Notes: a model not told the origin generated them from the letters alone. Shown: positions 12,601 to 23,556, counted from the first letter of the stretch. The stretch: DNA of 64,000 nucleotides from Tipula vernalis (GCA_958295665.1 OY282558.1:62174789-62238788), one strand, 5' to 3'. Numbers and translations are program-made.

Positions 12601-12984
12601 ATGGTTGAATTGTGGCGATGAACGAGTGATGAATGTGAATGCTTGAATTTATTTGTGAGTCGCTACAAGCGTCTCTATCGAGGTCGCTGTTATGTCCCTA
12701 GAAATAAATTCATTAATGGACAATATTTTAAGTGTCGAGCGACAAAGAATTGCTGTCCTCGGCCTATCCACTTCCGTGTTGTAAATTAGCTTACCTGTTC
12801 TACTCGGCAAACCTTTGATTTTTCCATTGTGGGCCAACGGCTCCTGAATGAGCGCTATGTCCCAGTTCTCTATTAAGAAAAGGCGGCTTAGGTTATAAGT
12901 GGCCGCCTTGGATTGATGAAGATTTATCTGGACACATATCAAGGATGTCTGGTGTGTTGAATGGTGCATCATCTTTCCGTTCAT
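9696..12984 (-). pseudogene. LINE ORF2: endonuclease, RT edges, RNase H, broken
   Basis: On the minus strand the endonuclease N-terminus is at 12,984-12,649 (CVQINLHQSKAATYNLSRLF, then WDIALIQEP). It is cut at SIETLVAT by a foreign ~450 bp insert and resumes near 12,190 with ASAYFSGDEDDPPPEPVQRF and WDHMYIRFG. The RT fingers follow (YRLISLTSFILKTMEKIL, 11,303-11,103). The motif A-C core, which should follow, is absent; translation jumps to NPNKI...YLGMILDQKLTW near 11,000. RNase H follows (WYTDGSRSGVGTGAGI, HSDIQGNEAADRCAKEAVES) and a C-terminal zinc knuckle (CRFCNLERETSEHLLFTC). RNase H in ORF2 places it in the I/R1/LOA group; LOA is my best guess. Multiple frame changes confirm a pseudogene. 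Confidence 0.8.
12190..12656 (+). mobile_element. Probable solo LTR inserted in LINE ORF2
   Basis: The LINE endonuclease reading is interrupted between SIETLVAT (12,657) and CASAYFSG (about 12,185), which should be nearly contiguous. The foreign ~460 bp is AT-rich and carries a TATA-like AAAATATAAAAGG near 12,515 on the plus strand, followed by ATGAAGTGTG. That fits a U3/R start of an LTR. I could not settle exact ends or a target duplication, so another short element is possible. Confidence 0.4.
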
Positions 12985-14208
12985 TTTGCCACGAGCTCTG
13001 AATAGCCTTGTTCTCCCTTTTTGGGCTGTGATTGTGCCACCCTGCTCCTTGGGCTCAAACCGTGACTTCTCCCCTTCTTACTCTGGCTCGGTCTTGGCCT
13101 TGTCACACCTGATGTGCTAGGCCTATTCGTCCTGCCATGCTCAGAGGCAGCACTGGCCCGTTCCATGTCTTTCGCCGCCTCCATCTTTGGTGGTTCCGGT
13201 CTCCCCCGCACGACAGCTCTTGTGGTACATCCATCCCTTGTCCTCTCCTTCTTGGGGCGAAAGTGTACGGCACCGAACATCCAATTTACTCTATAATTGG
13301 AACCTTTAAGGATCTCCGTCGTTTTGTGGGAAACGGACATCGTCACCTGGAGGAGGTCGCCCTCCCGCTCCTTCCTCGCCACAACCTTCCAGCCCGGTCC
13401 TCTCAACTCTTTGTTCTGAATCGCCAACCGGCGAAGTATCTTCTTATTCGTCTCCTTGCCACAGCGTGGCAAGTATACGAAAAAATTTTTGGGCGAGGAA
13501 GCTCGTCCTCCCTGACCACTTTGATGGTTGCCCCCTCCCATAGCTTTAGTTTAGGTACGACGGCTGTAAGCCACTCCGCCGTGTCCTCGCCCGCACAGTT
13601 AACTGTGAGCCATCCGTTCCTAGTACGGCAGCCCAGAAAGCTGGGCTGACTCCGTTTAGCGGCAGATCTGCTATTGTTTCCATATCGGCATCCTGGATTT
13701 CCAAGATCTGGATAATACCCAGCTTGACATCTGGGAAGCCTTGATCGATGATTTCCAACCTGATTGATTTGGTTGTTTCGCTGTAGTTGGGTACGATCGT
13801 ATTCCTAGGACCCACACTCGCCTCGACTTTGGGGGCACCTTCCGCTCCCTTTGGTGAGGGGCTGAACCTCTTCTCCCGTTTTTGTGCTAGACCCTTAGGG
13901 GTAGATCCGTCTGACCGGCTCCGCTTGTTCGTTACATTTGGATCTCTGTCCTTTATCTTCATTCGGCACTACTTCACGGCGACATCGTGAGGCACACCTG
14001 ACTGTTTTAAGTGGGCCAGGCGCTTCCTTGCGGCATCGCTCAGGCGTGGCCTTGTTTTGGTTTCGAGCTCCATGCCTGCGAGATTCTCTCTGACCTCTGT
14101 TATTGTTGAGGTAGATTGGGTCTCAACCTGTACTGGCCAATAAGTGCCATGAGTCGGTGAGCCAACCACGGTATCCATGCTAGAGAAATTGCTCTCGCTA
14201 TCTGACAT
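12981..14208 (-). pseudogene. LINE ORF1 (Gag-like nucleic acid-binding protein), broken
   Basis: ORF1 of the LINE, starting MSDSESNFSSMDTVVGSP at 14,208. An in-frame stop (13,969-13,971) follows VPHDVAVK; the same frame continues through a basic region (RSRSDGSTPKGLAQKREKR) and the conserved VSPAFWAAVLGTDGSQLTV block. A frameshift near 13,545 leads into the last third (FVYLPRCGKETNKKILRRLA...GAVHFRPKK) and a Ser/Arg/Lys-rich tail. Its stop overlaps the ORF2 start in an ATGA arrangement (12,981-12,984), as in elements that reinitiate translation for ORF2. The product would bind element RNA to form the RNP; lesions make it nonfunctional. Confidence 0.75.
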
Positions 14209-14759
14209 TTTTTTTCGGTAGCAGGGCCTGCTAGGTTCTTGTCATCTACCGAGATTGTTGCGTTTAGAGAAGCAATGCCCTCATTATTTTTTATATTACT
14301 TGTGTCCATACAATAGATCTTGTTTGAGGAAAGAAGGTCTACCACAGTAGCGCCTCTTACTGTAGTAAGGCTAATTGAAACCGAAGGTCGCCAGTTATCC
14401 GGAGATCCGTGCTAGAGACCAACTAACCCATGATCATTCATCCCTCGGCGCACGTGTCTCACCTTGTATTTGGTTTTTTTTTTGTCAAGGTTATTCCTTC
14501 TTTTAGCGTCGTACTTTAGCCTGTTGTTCGGTAAACAGAACAAACAGTTACTGGTGGTCACCTCGGGGAGGTAGCACGTACACTTGTAAACTGCGATTAT
14601 GTTACCCCTCACGCGATCGTGAGCCCCAGGCAGGACTGCATAAAACATGACCAGAACAGCCTGCTGGAGCTCACTCTACTGAAGGTTACGGAGCTGGTGA
14701 TTACTACACAGCTTTGTTCCCCCCTTCACCAGACGCCTAGACCACCTAATTTGGTGATT

Positions 14760-14895
14760 ACGTTTAGGATTGTGCTGCGATTGAAATAGAGGTTGAGTTG
14801 TAAATTGAGTTGGAAGTTAAGCTCCATTTCGGGATTGATTTGGGAGTTAAATTAATCAAGACCGAAGTTCTGATCACCTTACTAGGTTTCAGCCG
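14760..14895 (-). repeat. GTTGAGTT block, right part with edge motif
   Basis: The AACTCAACC-family block resumes after the LINE. On the minus strand it ends in AAAATATAAACGGCTGAAAC then GTGATCAGAACTTCGGTC, the same edge found at 16,150, 18,825 and 53,545 on the plus strand. Confidence 0.7.
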
Positions 14896-16145
14896 TTTAT
14901 ATTTTACTTGATCGGACTTTGGTCTTTACTTAAATGACTTGACTTTCTAGGTTTCGATGATAACAATTTCTATTAAATTTTCAAAGTAATCGAACTCCGG
15001 GGTCGAGCTGCTTCCATACAAATTTTTTGAAAATGTTTTGCACTTTCTGTGAATCTCTTCAAATGATTATGAAAGTGTTATCAAGTGTTGATAACACTCT
15101 GTATTAAATTTTCAAAGCTTTGTATTAATGTATATGTTTATTCTTGGTTTTAATGACAACATTTTCTATTAAATTTTCTAAGTGCTTAGACCTCGGGACC
15201 AAGAGGCTTACATACAATTATTTTACAAAAAAACCAACTGGGGGCTTTTTTGAACGATGGATTACAAGTAATCTTTTGTTTAAAAAATTCATTTCACTCA
15301 CCACCATTTTATGTCAAAGAAATGAAGAAAAGAGAGAGGTTTAACAGGTAAAAAAAACTGACTAAGATCGCTATTGACGATGGAAGGGTCTCGATTTTTA
15401 TGTAGCTACCTCTTTTTTTCTATTTTCCGCAGGAGCGCTGATAACACATTGCACACACTATGCTTACGACGCAATTTGTGCATAGCCGGTATATGTTTTC
15501 TATTTCTCGCGAGAGCCGCTTTACCTACTTGAACAATCGTGCATTGAGATGGAGTAAAAATTTATTCTTTTTTAAACAACACATAAACTTGCTTCGCGCC
15601 TTTTGTGCAAAATCCCAGTTCAGGTTTCCTAACGGCACCGACCTGAATATCCATCGGAAATCACCTTCCAACAATTGGATGTTAGTTTTTTTAGGAAATG
15701 AACCACCAGCAAATTACAAATGTAACATATTTCTGAAACTATGCAACCGATTTTGATATAATATAGCTTAAAACCGTCGGGGGTATCCCGTATAAATAGA
15801 CAGACGTTCCAAAGTAAAGTTTATTTCGTAGTTTGCTGCGTTAAATACATTTTTACTAATTTCACCAGCTTAGAGTTAAGCTAGGATCCTAGGGCAAATT
15901 TGTGTTCGGTGTAAATAGACGAAATTGATGCTTCAGGATTACTGTTTGTAATGAACGAAGTTTAGAACAGCTTAGTAGATTAAGAACGCTTCTAATTACT
16001 CTTAATTAAACGCATTCGCAGGCAGTTTTTTCACCAGAAATTTTGCAGAATGACACAGATTGTAACTTACGCAATACGGAAGATAGAATTGTTGAATGAA
16101 GACCAAGCATGAAGACGGCACTTCCCGTCTTGTCTGTTGAAAACA
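14896..16145. other. No recognisable gene
   Basis: About 1.25 kb of AT-rich sequence. Two short open frames (15,144-15,344 and 15,460-15,756) have no recognisable family. A ~48-base string at about 15,396-15,443 (with CTATTTTCCGCAGGAGCGC) matches, in inverse orientation, the sequence at 50,728-50,772 next to the orphan heat-shock-like promoter, so at least part is a dispersed repeat. Confidence 0.5.
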
Positions 16146-16622
16146 GAAAATATAAAGGGCTGAAAACTGATGAGGTGCAATCAAAACTTGGGTCATGAAA
16201 ATTACCTCAACCTTCAACTCAATTTATAACCAAACCTTCAAATCAATCGCAACCGCCCAATCAACCGCCAACCCAATCATCAACTCAAAATTAATCCCCA
16301 ACCGAAGCTCTTACTCAAATCCAGCTCAACTTCAACTCAAACCCTATTCAACCCTGACTCAACTTCAACTCAACCTCAACCAACCCCTCAACCCTGACTC
16401 AACTTCAACTCAACCTCAACCAACCCCTCAACCCAACCCTAAACTCAAACATAACTCAACCGCAACTCTACCTTCTACTCAACCCCCAACTCAAGCTAAC
16501 TTCCAACTCATCTAACAACTCTCCCGAAATAAATCCGCAACTGCACCCCTCACTAAACCTCAACTCAACTTCCAACTCAACCCTCAACACAACCGCAAAC
16601 TCAACGCCCAATTCAATCCTTA
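16146..16622 (+). repeat. AACTCAACC repeat block with edge motif
   Basis: Edge motif (AATATAAAGGGCTGAAAAC, GATGAGGTGCAATCAAAAC) at 16,149-16,188, then about 420 bases of degenerate CAACTCAACC/CAACCCTCAACC units to 16,622. The open frame across it (16,195-16,515) is a consequence of the repeat, not a gene. Confidence 0.8.
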
Positions 16623-16639
16623 AATCAGCATATATAAAA

Positions 16640-17010
16640 AATTGACGTGTTTATATCGTCGCTTAAAGCTAAAAAAAAATCAACGATTTGCCACTGTATC
16701 TTGCTCAATTGTTGGCCTAAGTGGCGGATATAAAAAATTAAGTTTTTCGCAATCCTTTGACCATAGAAACAGATTGGCGCAAAAAATTCCAAATACCAAG
16801 GGTTCGGACTCCACGACCCCCAAAACGTCGAAAAAAGTAGTTTTGGATCAAAGTTATTGAAATCCTGCCAAAATGACCAAACATTTTGTTGACCGATATC
16901 TCGAGAACGGCTTGTCCGATTTGTAATTTTTTTTCGCCAAATTCTATGCTCAAAGCGGAGAATTGAAAAACTTTTTCTTCTTGTTTTTCCCCAAAAAACT
17001 AAAACCTTCT
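16640..17010 (-). repeat. Dispersed repeat with TCTCGAGATATC motif, copy 1
   Basis: On the minus strand: TTTTTCAATTCTCCGCTTTG, ATCGGACAAGCCGTTCTCGAG then ATATC, GGCAGGATTTCAATA and ACTACTTTTTTCGACG. The same order appears on the plus strand at about 54,330-54,600. No TIR or coding capacity was recognised. Confidence 0.6.
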
Positions 17011-17207
17011 TAAATAATGATTGCACAATTTTCAGAATCTGAAGAATCTCAACCATATTTAATCATTACGCGGAACGAGATCACATACTGCCACAATTTT
17101 TTCGCCACATACATAAATTAAACATTAAAATTCACCAACACTGATTTATTGGAATAAATTAAAAGTGGAAAATTTTTTATATTCAAATTAATTCGTCAAT
17201 AAACGAT

Positions 17208-18293
17208 TTAATTACAAAAGTATATGGTATACCAGAGGCACCAAACCATAGCTAAGCCACTAGAACCCATAAGCAATGAATTATAAGATGCATTGGACGC
17301 AGTTAATTCAGTTGTAGCATTAACAACCTTCTTAGTAATAACATTTACCGTCTCATTTGTAATTTTCGTTGTGTTCAATGCAACATCGTTTAAAATATTG
17401 ATCGTCTCGTTTACAATTTTCGGGTTTTTGACATCAAAGGCTCTAAGTTCAAAGCTTCTTTCGGGTGCATATTCGTAAGATGTCTCGTTTAAAATGTTTG
17501 TTTCGTTGACATCAATTATTATCGGTGATAGTGGTGGAAACCTCTGATTTAATATGGCATCTCCTTTAATTTCTTTGTTAACAAAATTCAACGTCTCGTT
17601 TGAAATTGGTGGTGAGTTTACGCGAGAATCATTTAAAAAATTCATAATCTCGCTTGATATTTTCGTTGTGTTGACATCACCTGTTCTGGGTCCAAAAATA
17701 TTTTCTGGCACTTTCGCGGGTGTGATAAATTTGTGTGTGTTCCTTGTTACAGCAATTGGTGATGGCAATGTAGTAGTTCTTTTTATCATATCTACCACTT
17801 CGTCTGTAAGTTTAGTTGTGTTGACATCGATGGCTCTAGGTCCAAAGAGCGAACCAGCTTCGGATGAATCGTTGTAATTGTAAAATGAGTCGTAAACAAT
17901 TTTCTTTTTGTTGATATAACTTCTTCTCGGTTCAGGCGTTCCCGGAGGAATCTCGCTGTAATTAATTTCGCTGGAGATGTTTTTGTACGAGGTTTCTGCA
18001 GTTGATGGTGGATTTTGTTTATAAAAATCGGTTGTTCCGTTAATTTCTTGATTTACCAAATTCATCGTCTCGTTTGAGATGTTCGTTATGTCGACAATAG
18101 CGTCTATAACAGGCTTCAATATAACCGAACGATTCTCGCCGGAATCAGTTTGGGTTATGTTCCGATAAGACTCCGGTGCTATTTTTATTGGTTGATCCGG
18201 AAAATTAAGAGATATTTTTGGTTGTAGAAAACGATGTTGTTCAGATGAAATTATGTCGCACAAAAGCAAGACAAATATACATTTTATTAACAT
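17208..18293 (-). CDS. Secreted/membrane-tethered Asn/Thr-rich repeat protein (family member 1)
   Basis: A 361-residue protein of a family I do not recognise. I choose the ATG at 18,293 because two paralogues in this window (43,131 and 49,546) start at the same point, after a shared GTGAAA context; the upstream in-frame codons lack ATG. Residues 1-17 form a signal peptide (MLIKCIFVLLLCDIISS). The body contains over a dozen N-glycosylation sequons and degenerate repeats: FGPRAIDVNTTKLTDEVVDM (about 149), FGPRTGDVNTTKISSEIMNF (about 199), FELRAFDVKNPKIVNETINI (about 283), and shorter SNETLNFVNKEIKG-type units. The last ~20 residues (SSGLAMVWCLWYTIYF) are hydrophobic, fitting a GPI signal or C-terminal anchor. 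Predicted location is the cell surface or outside; the function is unknown. The frame is intact over 1.08 kb and repeat-associated open frames elsewhere are short, so I believe it is real. Confidence 0.7.
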   Translation of the reverse strand: MLIKCIFVLLLCDIISSEQHRFLQPKISLNFPDQPIKIAPESYRNITQTDSGENRSVILKPVIDAIVDITNISNETMNLVNQEINGTTDFYKQNPPSTAETSYKNISSEINYSEIPPGTPEPRRSYINKKKIVYDSFYNYNDSSEAGSLFGPRAIDVNTTKLTDEVVDMIKRTTTLPSPIAVTRNTHKFITPAKVPENIFGPRTGDVNTTKISSEIMNFLNDSRVNSPPISNETLNFVNKEIKGDAILNQRFPPLSPIIIDVNETNILNETSYEYAPERSFELRAFDVKNPKIVNETINILNDVALNTTKITNETVNVITKKVVNATTELTASNASYNSLLMGSSGLAMVWCLWYTIYFCN

Positions 18294-18821
18294 TTTCACT
18301 TTTCGTAGTCGTCGTGTGCAGCACAAATTTTAAATAAAAACTGAACTAACATTTAACCAAACAAGCGCTATAAATATTGAACTGTTATCGCCCAAAATTA
18401 AACCGCAAACTATCTTCACTAAAATGCCCGATTAATTTTAATCTTGAGAATTTTTTGTTGAATTTGTCTAACCGCTTTCGAACTTGCTGATAAAATTTTT
18501 TTTTTTGATTTTTTGTAAATCAAAGTCACGTTAAGAAATTCAAAGGTATCAGGCAAACCGGAACAGGTACTTATATGTACGATAAAATGACAAATATTAA
18601 AAATCGAGCTGAATTGAAATATGGTATTACAAGATTTTCATCTCCGAAACAAAAGATTATCTCTAAGCCAATTTTTTATGACCACAAATAGTTTCAAATC
18701 TCTTTCAAATTCGGGTCAATGACAATTATTTGCTATCGGCAATCTTTTATTCCGCAATAATCAAGAATGTGGTCACAGTAATGATAACAAGAGAGAATGA
18801 CGACAATGTTTTAAACTCTGT
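18294..18821. other. Upstream region of the 17,208-18,293 gene
   Basis: AT-rich, no second gene seen. It holds the putative promoter of the minus-strand gene and ends at the next AACTCAACC block. Confidence 0.5.
18366..18377 (-). promoter_or_regulatory. TATA-like element upstream of family member 1
   Basis: On the minus strand AATATTTATAGCGC lies about 75 bases before the chosen ATG at 18,293, a reasonable distance for a TATA box with a ~45-base leader. This is inferred from spacing alone. Confidence 0.35.
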
Positions 18822-19390
18822 GTTGAGGTGATCAGACCTTCGGTCCTCAACCCTAACTCAATCTCCAAATCAACACGGCCCCCAAATAAATTCATAACAA
18901 TATGAACTTCTGAACTCCTAACTCAACTCCAACTCAACCTCAACTCAACCTCAACTTGACCCCAACTTAATCCTCAGCCCAATCCAAAGCTCAATACCCA
19001 ACTGAATTCCCAAACAAACAAGGTCCAACTTAAACTACAAATAAACCTCATCTGAACCTTGCGCTCAACCCCAACTCAACCTAACCTAACCTTAACTCAA
19101 CCAAAATCTCAACCCTAAATCCAATCTTCAACTAAACCTCCAAATAATTCCTCCACTGAAACCTTCACTCAACCCCAACTCAAGCTAACTCAACTCTAAC
19201 TCAACTCCAATTCAACCCAATGCTCAATCCAATTCAATCCCGAAATCTATCGGGTCACAGAAAATACTAGCATTCATGAAGTCAACCCAGGCTAACTTCC
19301 AACTCAACCTTCAACTCATCTTGATAGCTGAACATCTCACTCAACCCCAATTCAAACCCAACTCAATTCCCAAAAATCGGTTTACCGTAA
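18822..19390 (+). repeat. AACTCAACC repeat block with edge motif
   Basis: Starts with TGAGGTGATCAGACCTTCGG at about 18,825, followed by ~540 bases of degenerate AACTCAACC/CAACCTCAAC units. Together with the 16,146 block it brackets the 17,208-18,293 gene. Confidence 0.8.
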
Positions 19391-19859
19391 TTTGATGCGA
19401 TTTATACCGTAACAAATTGGATTACATACTTGTAGAAAATGGTCTAATACGCTACTAACATCAAACGACGTTTTAATTTAGTTAGTGCTTTAATTCCAGA
19501 AGTTCCAATTTAGTTATCCAGAACTGAAACTCTTTTTTCACTGAATATTTTCCACAGCTGAAGTACAAGCTATGCCGGGTTGTTCTTACGACTTACGGTA
19601 TTAATAAATCTCGCCTTTTATTCACTAGGGTATTGGATTTAGGTAAAACTAATGAGCAGCTTTCGAGAGGCATAAAGCAATCTGCGGGAAAACGTTTAGT
19701 TGCGACGCAAATAGGATATAAAACGTAGCTAAACATCTACTGCCACATAGTTATGCTACCACTTCAAAGTACTCTCACGTGTGTTCCATTTTTAGTATTA
19801 TAGAAGGATAGTAAGTTACACATTCCTACTCTCCAACATAGTCATCATCCGATTCGCCA
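19391..19859. other. No recognisable gene
   Basis: I see no coding frame or defined repeat here; it may be the 3' part of the transposon relic that follows. Confidence 0.4.
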
Positions 19860-20420
19860 AGCGGTACACCATCCAGAAAATGAAGGTTTAGGAACTCAGA
19901 TGTCACTAAGATGATGGCTACATGACCACATAGCTTACCTGTTCGCGCACTCTGATTATAATGGCAGTAGAATCCTTTAATGCTTTGGACATTGGCTAAA
20001 CTTAACTTACACAGAACATATGCCTGGTTCGTTGCTTCTAGAGTATCTCGATATCAATTTGACACGCACCAACAATGGATTTGACACAGATTCACCGTAC
20101 ACGTGGTCACCATAGTAAGGACACCATAGATTCGGAATAACATTTGCTGTCGAGTCTATCAAACTGTTGTACACTTTCGTTGGGTATTAGAATCCTTGAG
20201 CAGTAAGATCATCAACAACACCTCGGACTCCCCGAATCGATCTTGTCAGAAAAGTCCATTATTGCTTTCAGGATGCTAGCATCTGAGAAGTTCGCCTTCC
20301 AAATACCGAATATATCGATGATCATACCATCTGGAGCTAGTGTAACCATAGGATTCAACAGATTCCGTGATTTGTGAGAACTGTATGTAACCGCTTGAAA
20401 GCGGAAGTTATTGCATTACA
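19860..20420 (-). pseudogene. DDE_4-type transposase relic with SWIM-like end
   Basis: Minus-strand reading, with frame changes, gives SSHKSRNLLNPMVTLAPDGM, then IIDIFGIWKANFSDASILKA near 20,400-20,270. This matches the block before and around the second catalytic region of DDE_4 (IS5-like) transposases, where the intact-type order is NLLKPMVAVYPNG...GPFPGSENDATIL. Near 19,960-19,890 it reads GFYCHYNQSARTGKLCGHVA, a degenerate C-x-C...C-x-H zinc-binding (SWIM-like) end. The better-preserved relative is at 24,642-26,644. Confidence 0.6.
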
Positions 20421-21303
20421 AGTATGTCAAGTATACACTCAAGAAAGTATCTCGATTTTTGTTTTGCCTGGCAAAGAGCCCAGCTCTTTGAATTGATCTC
20501 GATCTCGATCTGTGAACACTCTAAATGAATTAGAATCCACCGTTTTGAAATTGAGGTTATTCTGAGGCTGCAACAACAACAACAACATTATATTTTCAAC
20601 CCGTTGAGCCTTGAATTCTAAGGAATGAAGATCTTATTATGTCTGAGAACTTGAGTACGAGCTGAATCCTTGACTCGAACTAAACTGCTGGTGCCGTTAC
20701 ACTTGCAGATACAACTGGTCTTTAGCAAGGAAAATGCGAACAGTCCCAATTCTACGAATTACCTGAGCTCCTCGTTTGTATGCTGGTGTTCAATGGCACA
20801 GAATAATTTTCGGGCACATATTGAGCCGGCTGGTTTTAGACTTATATTCATTTCCGTGTGGTATCCTATGCTGGCCAAACATAATAAAATGTGGAAAGAA
20901 ACCGGTCAAAGTGTTCACAAAATAACGAAGAACTCAGGAACATATCAGGAATATTTTCGGAAATATAAGAAGCTCTTATGATGGATATAATAGAACGAAT
21001 TCCCTCGTTTTGACCTTCGGTAAGGCCAAGTCCCATTCGGGTCCCAAAGCGATATTTGTTGGTTTTGTTTATTTGCAAAAACAAACAGATATTTATACAA
21101 GTCTGCGCGCTGTGACATTTGTGGCCATGATGTGCGGACATGGTGGATTATCTGTTAGAATAATAAGATTATGTGTAAACTCGCGATTTCCGGAATTTAC
21201 CCAAATCTTACTATTTATTACTGACAAATTATTGAGAGGTTTGAGAGCAGTTTCAATTTCGTGGAAATTTAACTTCAAGAGCTACTAAACAATAAAACAA
21301 ATC
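20421..21303. other. No recognisable gene; flank of gypsy element
   Basis: There are short open frames on both strands with no family resemblance. A CAA microsatellite lies at about 20,572-20,586. The 3' LTR of the gypsy element should lie around 21,130-21,300, but I find no counterpart of the LTR at 29,110-29,283. Confidence 0.45.
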
Positions 21304-22925
21304 CTACAAATTTAATTTTTTCGGTATTTTGATGATTCTACCCGATCGTGTTGTTTTCTGTATATCTTCCGGCATCGTAGCAACATTTTTGGTTTGTTGT
21401 ACAGTTGTGTGAGTTGTCTGGTGGACCCGACTGTGAATTATCCGCATTATTACTGACCTGTGAAGACACGTTCTGACTACCGTCCGCTGAGCAATGTAAA
21501 TCATTTGTCCCTGGAATTATCGCTTTTGTTATGCTAATGTGAGCTGAATTTCGACGGAACACTTGGTTGTCGTTTGTTTTAAACATGTATGAACGAAGTG
21601 AATTAGCCAGATCCACTACTTGGCCTCCCACCCAATTCTTATGACTAACTTGCAGACGGATATTGTCTCCTGGAACTGGCGATTTATTGTTGAGTTTACT
21701 GCCTTGATCAGCATATTGTTTTTGCTTCATTCTAGCAATTTTCAATGCTTCAGAGACGTCTGTTTGAATTTTTGGCTGCAACACCTCTATATTAATAACC
21801 AGCGGGCAATTTGTAATACGGTTGAATAAGCGTTGGCATGGCGATCCAAGATCTTTACTTCTTGGAGTATTTCGGTAGTTCAACAAGGCAAGATATAAAT
21901 CAGAATGTGAGTCTGCGTATTTCTTCAGAATATTCTTTGCGGTTTGGACATACCTTTCCGCTAGCCCATTTGATCTTGGGAATCCCGGACTAGAAGTGCG
22001 GTGAAGGAAATTCCATGACCTGGCAAACTCTTTAAACTGTTTAGCCGAAAACTGCGGCCCGTTATCCGTCTCGAAGATTTCTGGAACACCGTGAATTGCG
22101 AACCACATTTTCAAAACACCTATGCCCTCTTCGCTGGATGCACCATGAGTCAACTGTTTTATGTCAAAAAATCCACTATAGCTATCCACTATTAACACGT
22201 ACTGGTAATCAGCAAAATAGAACAAATCATACGCCACCAGTTGAAATGGATAATTTGGTATTACTTTTGACAATATAGGTTCCTTTACATTCCTGGCCTG
22301 AGTTTTCTGGAATGTTATACACGATTCCACGAAGTTTTTTATATCCGTTCCCATGTTTATCCAAAACAAAGACTCCCGAGCTCTGCGTGATGATAATTCG
22401 ATGCCAAGATGACCATCGTGAATTTTATTCAAAAAGTACTTTCTCAACGATGCTGGTATGACCGCTTTTTGACCTTTGAAAATTATGCCATTAAAGTCTG
22501 CTAATTCCTCTCGAAAATTCCAATACTGTTGAAGTGTCTCCGGTAGGTCCTCTTTTACATCTGGCCATCCCGTTCTTATTACTGTTATAAGGTTTTTAAG
22601 CTCTGCGTCTTTTGTTGTTTCCTGTTGAACATTTTTGTAAGTATGGTCGTAAAAAGGTAGTACGACTTGTACGTCATACGAATAGTCATCATCTGTTTCA
22701 TCATGTGGCTTGCAGTCACGACTAAGTGTGTCGGATATATACAACTCGGATCCTTTTTTGTACACTATTTTTGGATTATAGATGAGCACGTCAAATAGTA
22801 GCCGTTGAAGACGAGGCGGAGCTTGATGTAAGCATTTTTTGAAAATTATTTCTAGCGGCTTGTGGTCCGTTTCGACTGTGACCTTTTGGCCATAGATGTA
22901 ATCATGAAACTTAACACAAGCTGTG
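21304..22925 (-). pseudogene. gypsy RNase H end and integrase
   Basis: The RNase H tail (VETDHKPLEIIFKK, YKKGSELYISDTLSRD) leads to an integrase with the HHCC-type zinc region degenerate (HDGHLGIELSSRRARESLFW...ESCITFQK) and a catalytic core showing VAYDLFYF, ETDNGPQFSAKQF and NGLAERYVQTAK, the D, D and E blocks. The main frame is 483 codons (22,789-21,338). A frame change near 21,400 is needed to reach the expected C-terminal RSGRIIKIPKKLNL, which stops at 21,304. The zinc region has lost cysteines (ITFQK in place of a CxxC), so integrase was probably decaying before or after RT loss. Confidence 0.8.
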
Positions 22926-23160
22926 CGTATGGCCAGTGCCTAACGTTAGCTAAAATTTCTTCTATACTTTTCATCGGATAGTGTCTTCTTTTAATAACTT
23001 TGTTTAAATCGGACGGGTCCATGCATAAACGTATCTTGCTATTCTTTTTAACCACCACCATGGGACTTACTACTGGAGTTGCTTCTGTGACGTTCCTTAT
23101 AACTCCACTGTCCTCCATTTTGTCAAGTTCCTTCTTCACTTGTTCTTTTATTGAATGCGC
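22925..23160 (-). pseudogene. gypsy RT, N-terminal fragment with core deletion
   Basis: Reads KKELDKMEDSGVIRNVTEAT, then SPMVVVKKNSKIRLCMDPSD and LNKVIKRRHYPMKSIEEILA, the conserved start of gypsy RT. It then jumps, near 22,940, to FHDYIYGQKVTVETDHKPLE of the RNase H. The YxDD core and about 200 residues are therefore missing. Confidence 0.8.
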
Positions 23161-23163
23161 TAT

Positions 23164-23556
23164 TTATCCTAGCCGGTCGAACTTGTAAGACTGGATTATC
23201 TTGCAATTCAATGTCGTACGAATAATTTTTAAAACACCCCAGTCCTTCGAAAATCGATTTGTCATCATCAGTTTCTTGGTTTTTGTGCTTTGTATGGGCA
23301 GGTCGTATTTCTCTGCGGTTTGTTCACTCATGACATTGCATTGCGCACCCGTGTCGATTTTGAACTGGATCTCTTTCCTCGAAACCAACGCCGATTCTAT
23401 CCACTCGTCCTTCGAATGTCTGCTTTGATTAAACGAAAACACTAATTGTTTGCTGTCATCTCCTTCAGAGGAAGAGTCACTGTCTTGTACAACATTTATT
23501 TTCTTAGCAGAGTTGGTTTTCTCATTTATTTTACTGTCTTTTGATCTACACATCAC
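23164..23556 (-). pseudogene. gypsy aspartic protease
   Basis: A retropepsin-type domain; the active-site motif IDTGAQCNVM is visible near 23,360, preceded by an acidic Ser/Asp-rich linker. It would cleave the Gag-Pol polyprotein. The frame stops after SYKFDRLG at 23,164, one frame change before the RT. Confidence 0.75.

Larger units (their letters stand above)
9604..14746 (-). mobile_element. LOA/R1-group LINE with RNase H, near full length
   Basis: A non-LTR retrotransposon in minus orientation, with the 5' leader (about 14,746-14,210), ORF1 (14,208-12,981), ORF2 (12,984-about 9,690), the 3' UTR and a poly(A) tail (T-run at 9,601-9,630). The flanks carry an imperfect target duplication, TAATTTGGTAATT at 9,591 and TAATTTGGTGATT at 14,747-14,759, inside the GTTGAGTT repeat. 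ORF2 carries an apurinic-type endonuclease start, RT edges, RNase H and a C-terminal zinc knuckle. It is dead: ORF1 has a stop and a frameshift, the RT core is deleted near 11,100-11,000, and a ~450 bp element interrupts the endonuclease. Confidence 0.85.

Noticed and set aside
16150..16190. CTGATGAG...AAAAC at the AACTCAACC edge as a possible hammerhead
   Set aside because: The other three copies of the edge do not keep the CTGATGA core, and no stems fit.
16195..16515. 106-residue open frame rich in Asn/Gln/Pro
   Set aside because: It is the translation of the degenerate AACTCAACC repeat.
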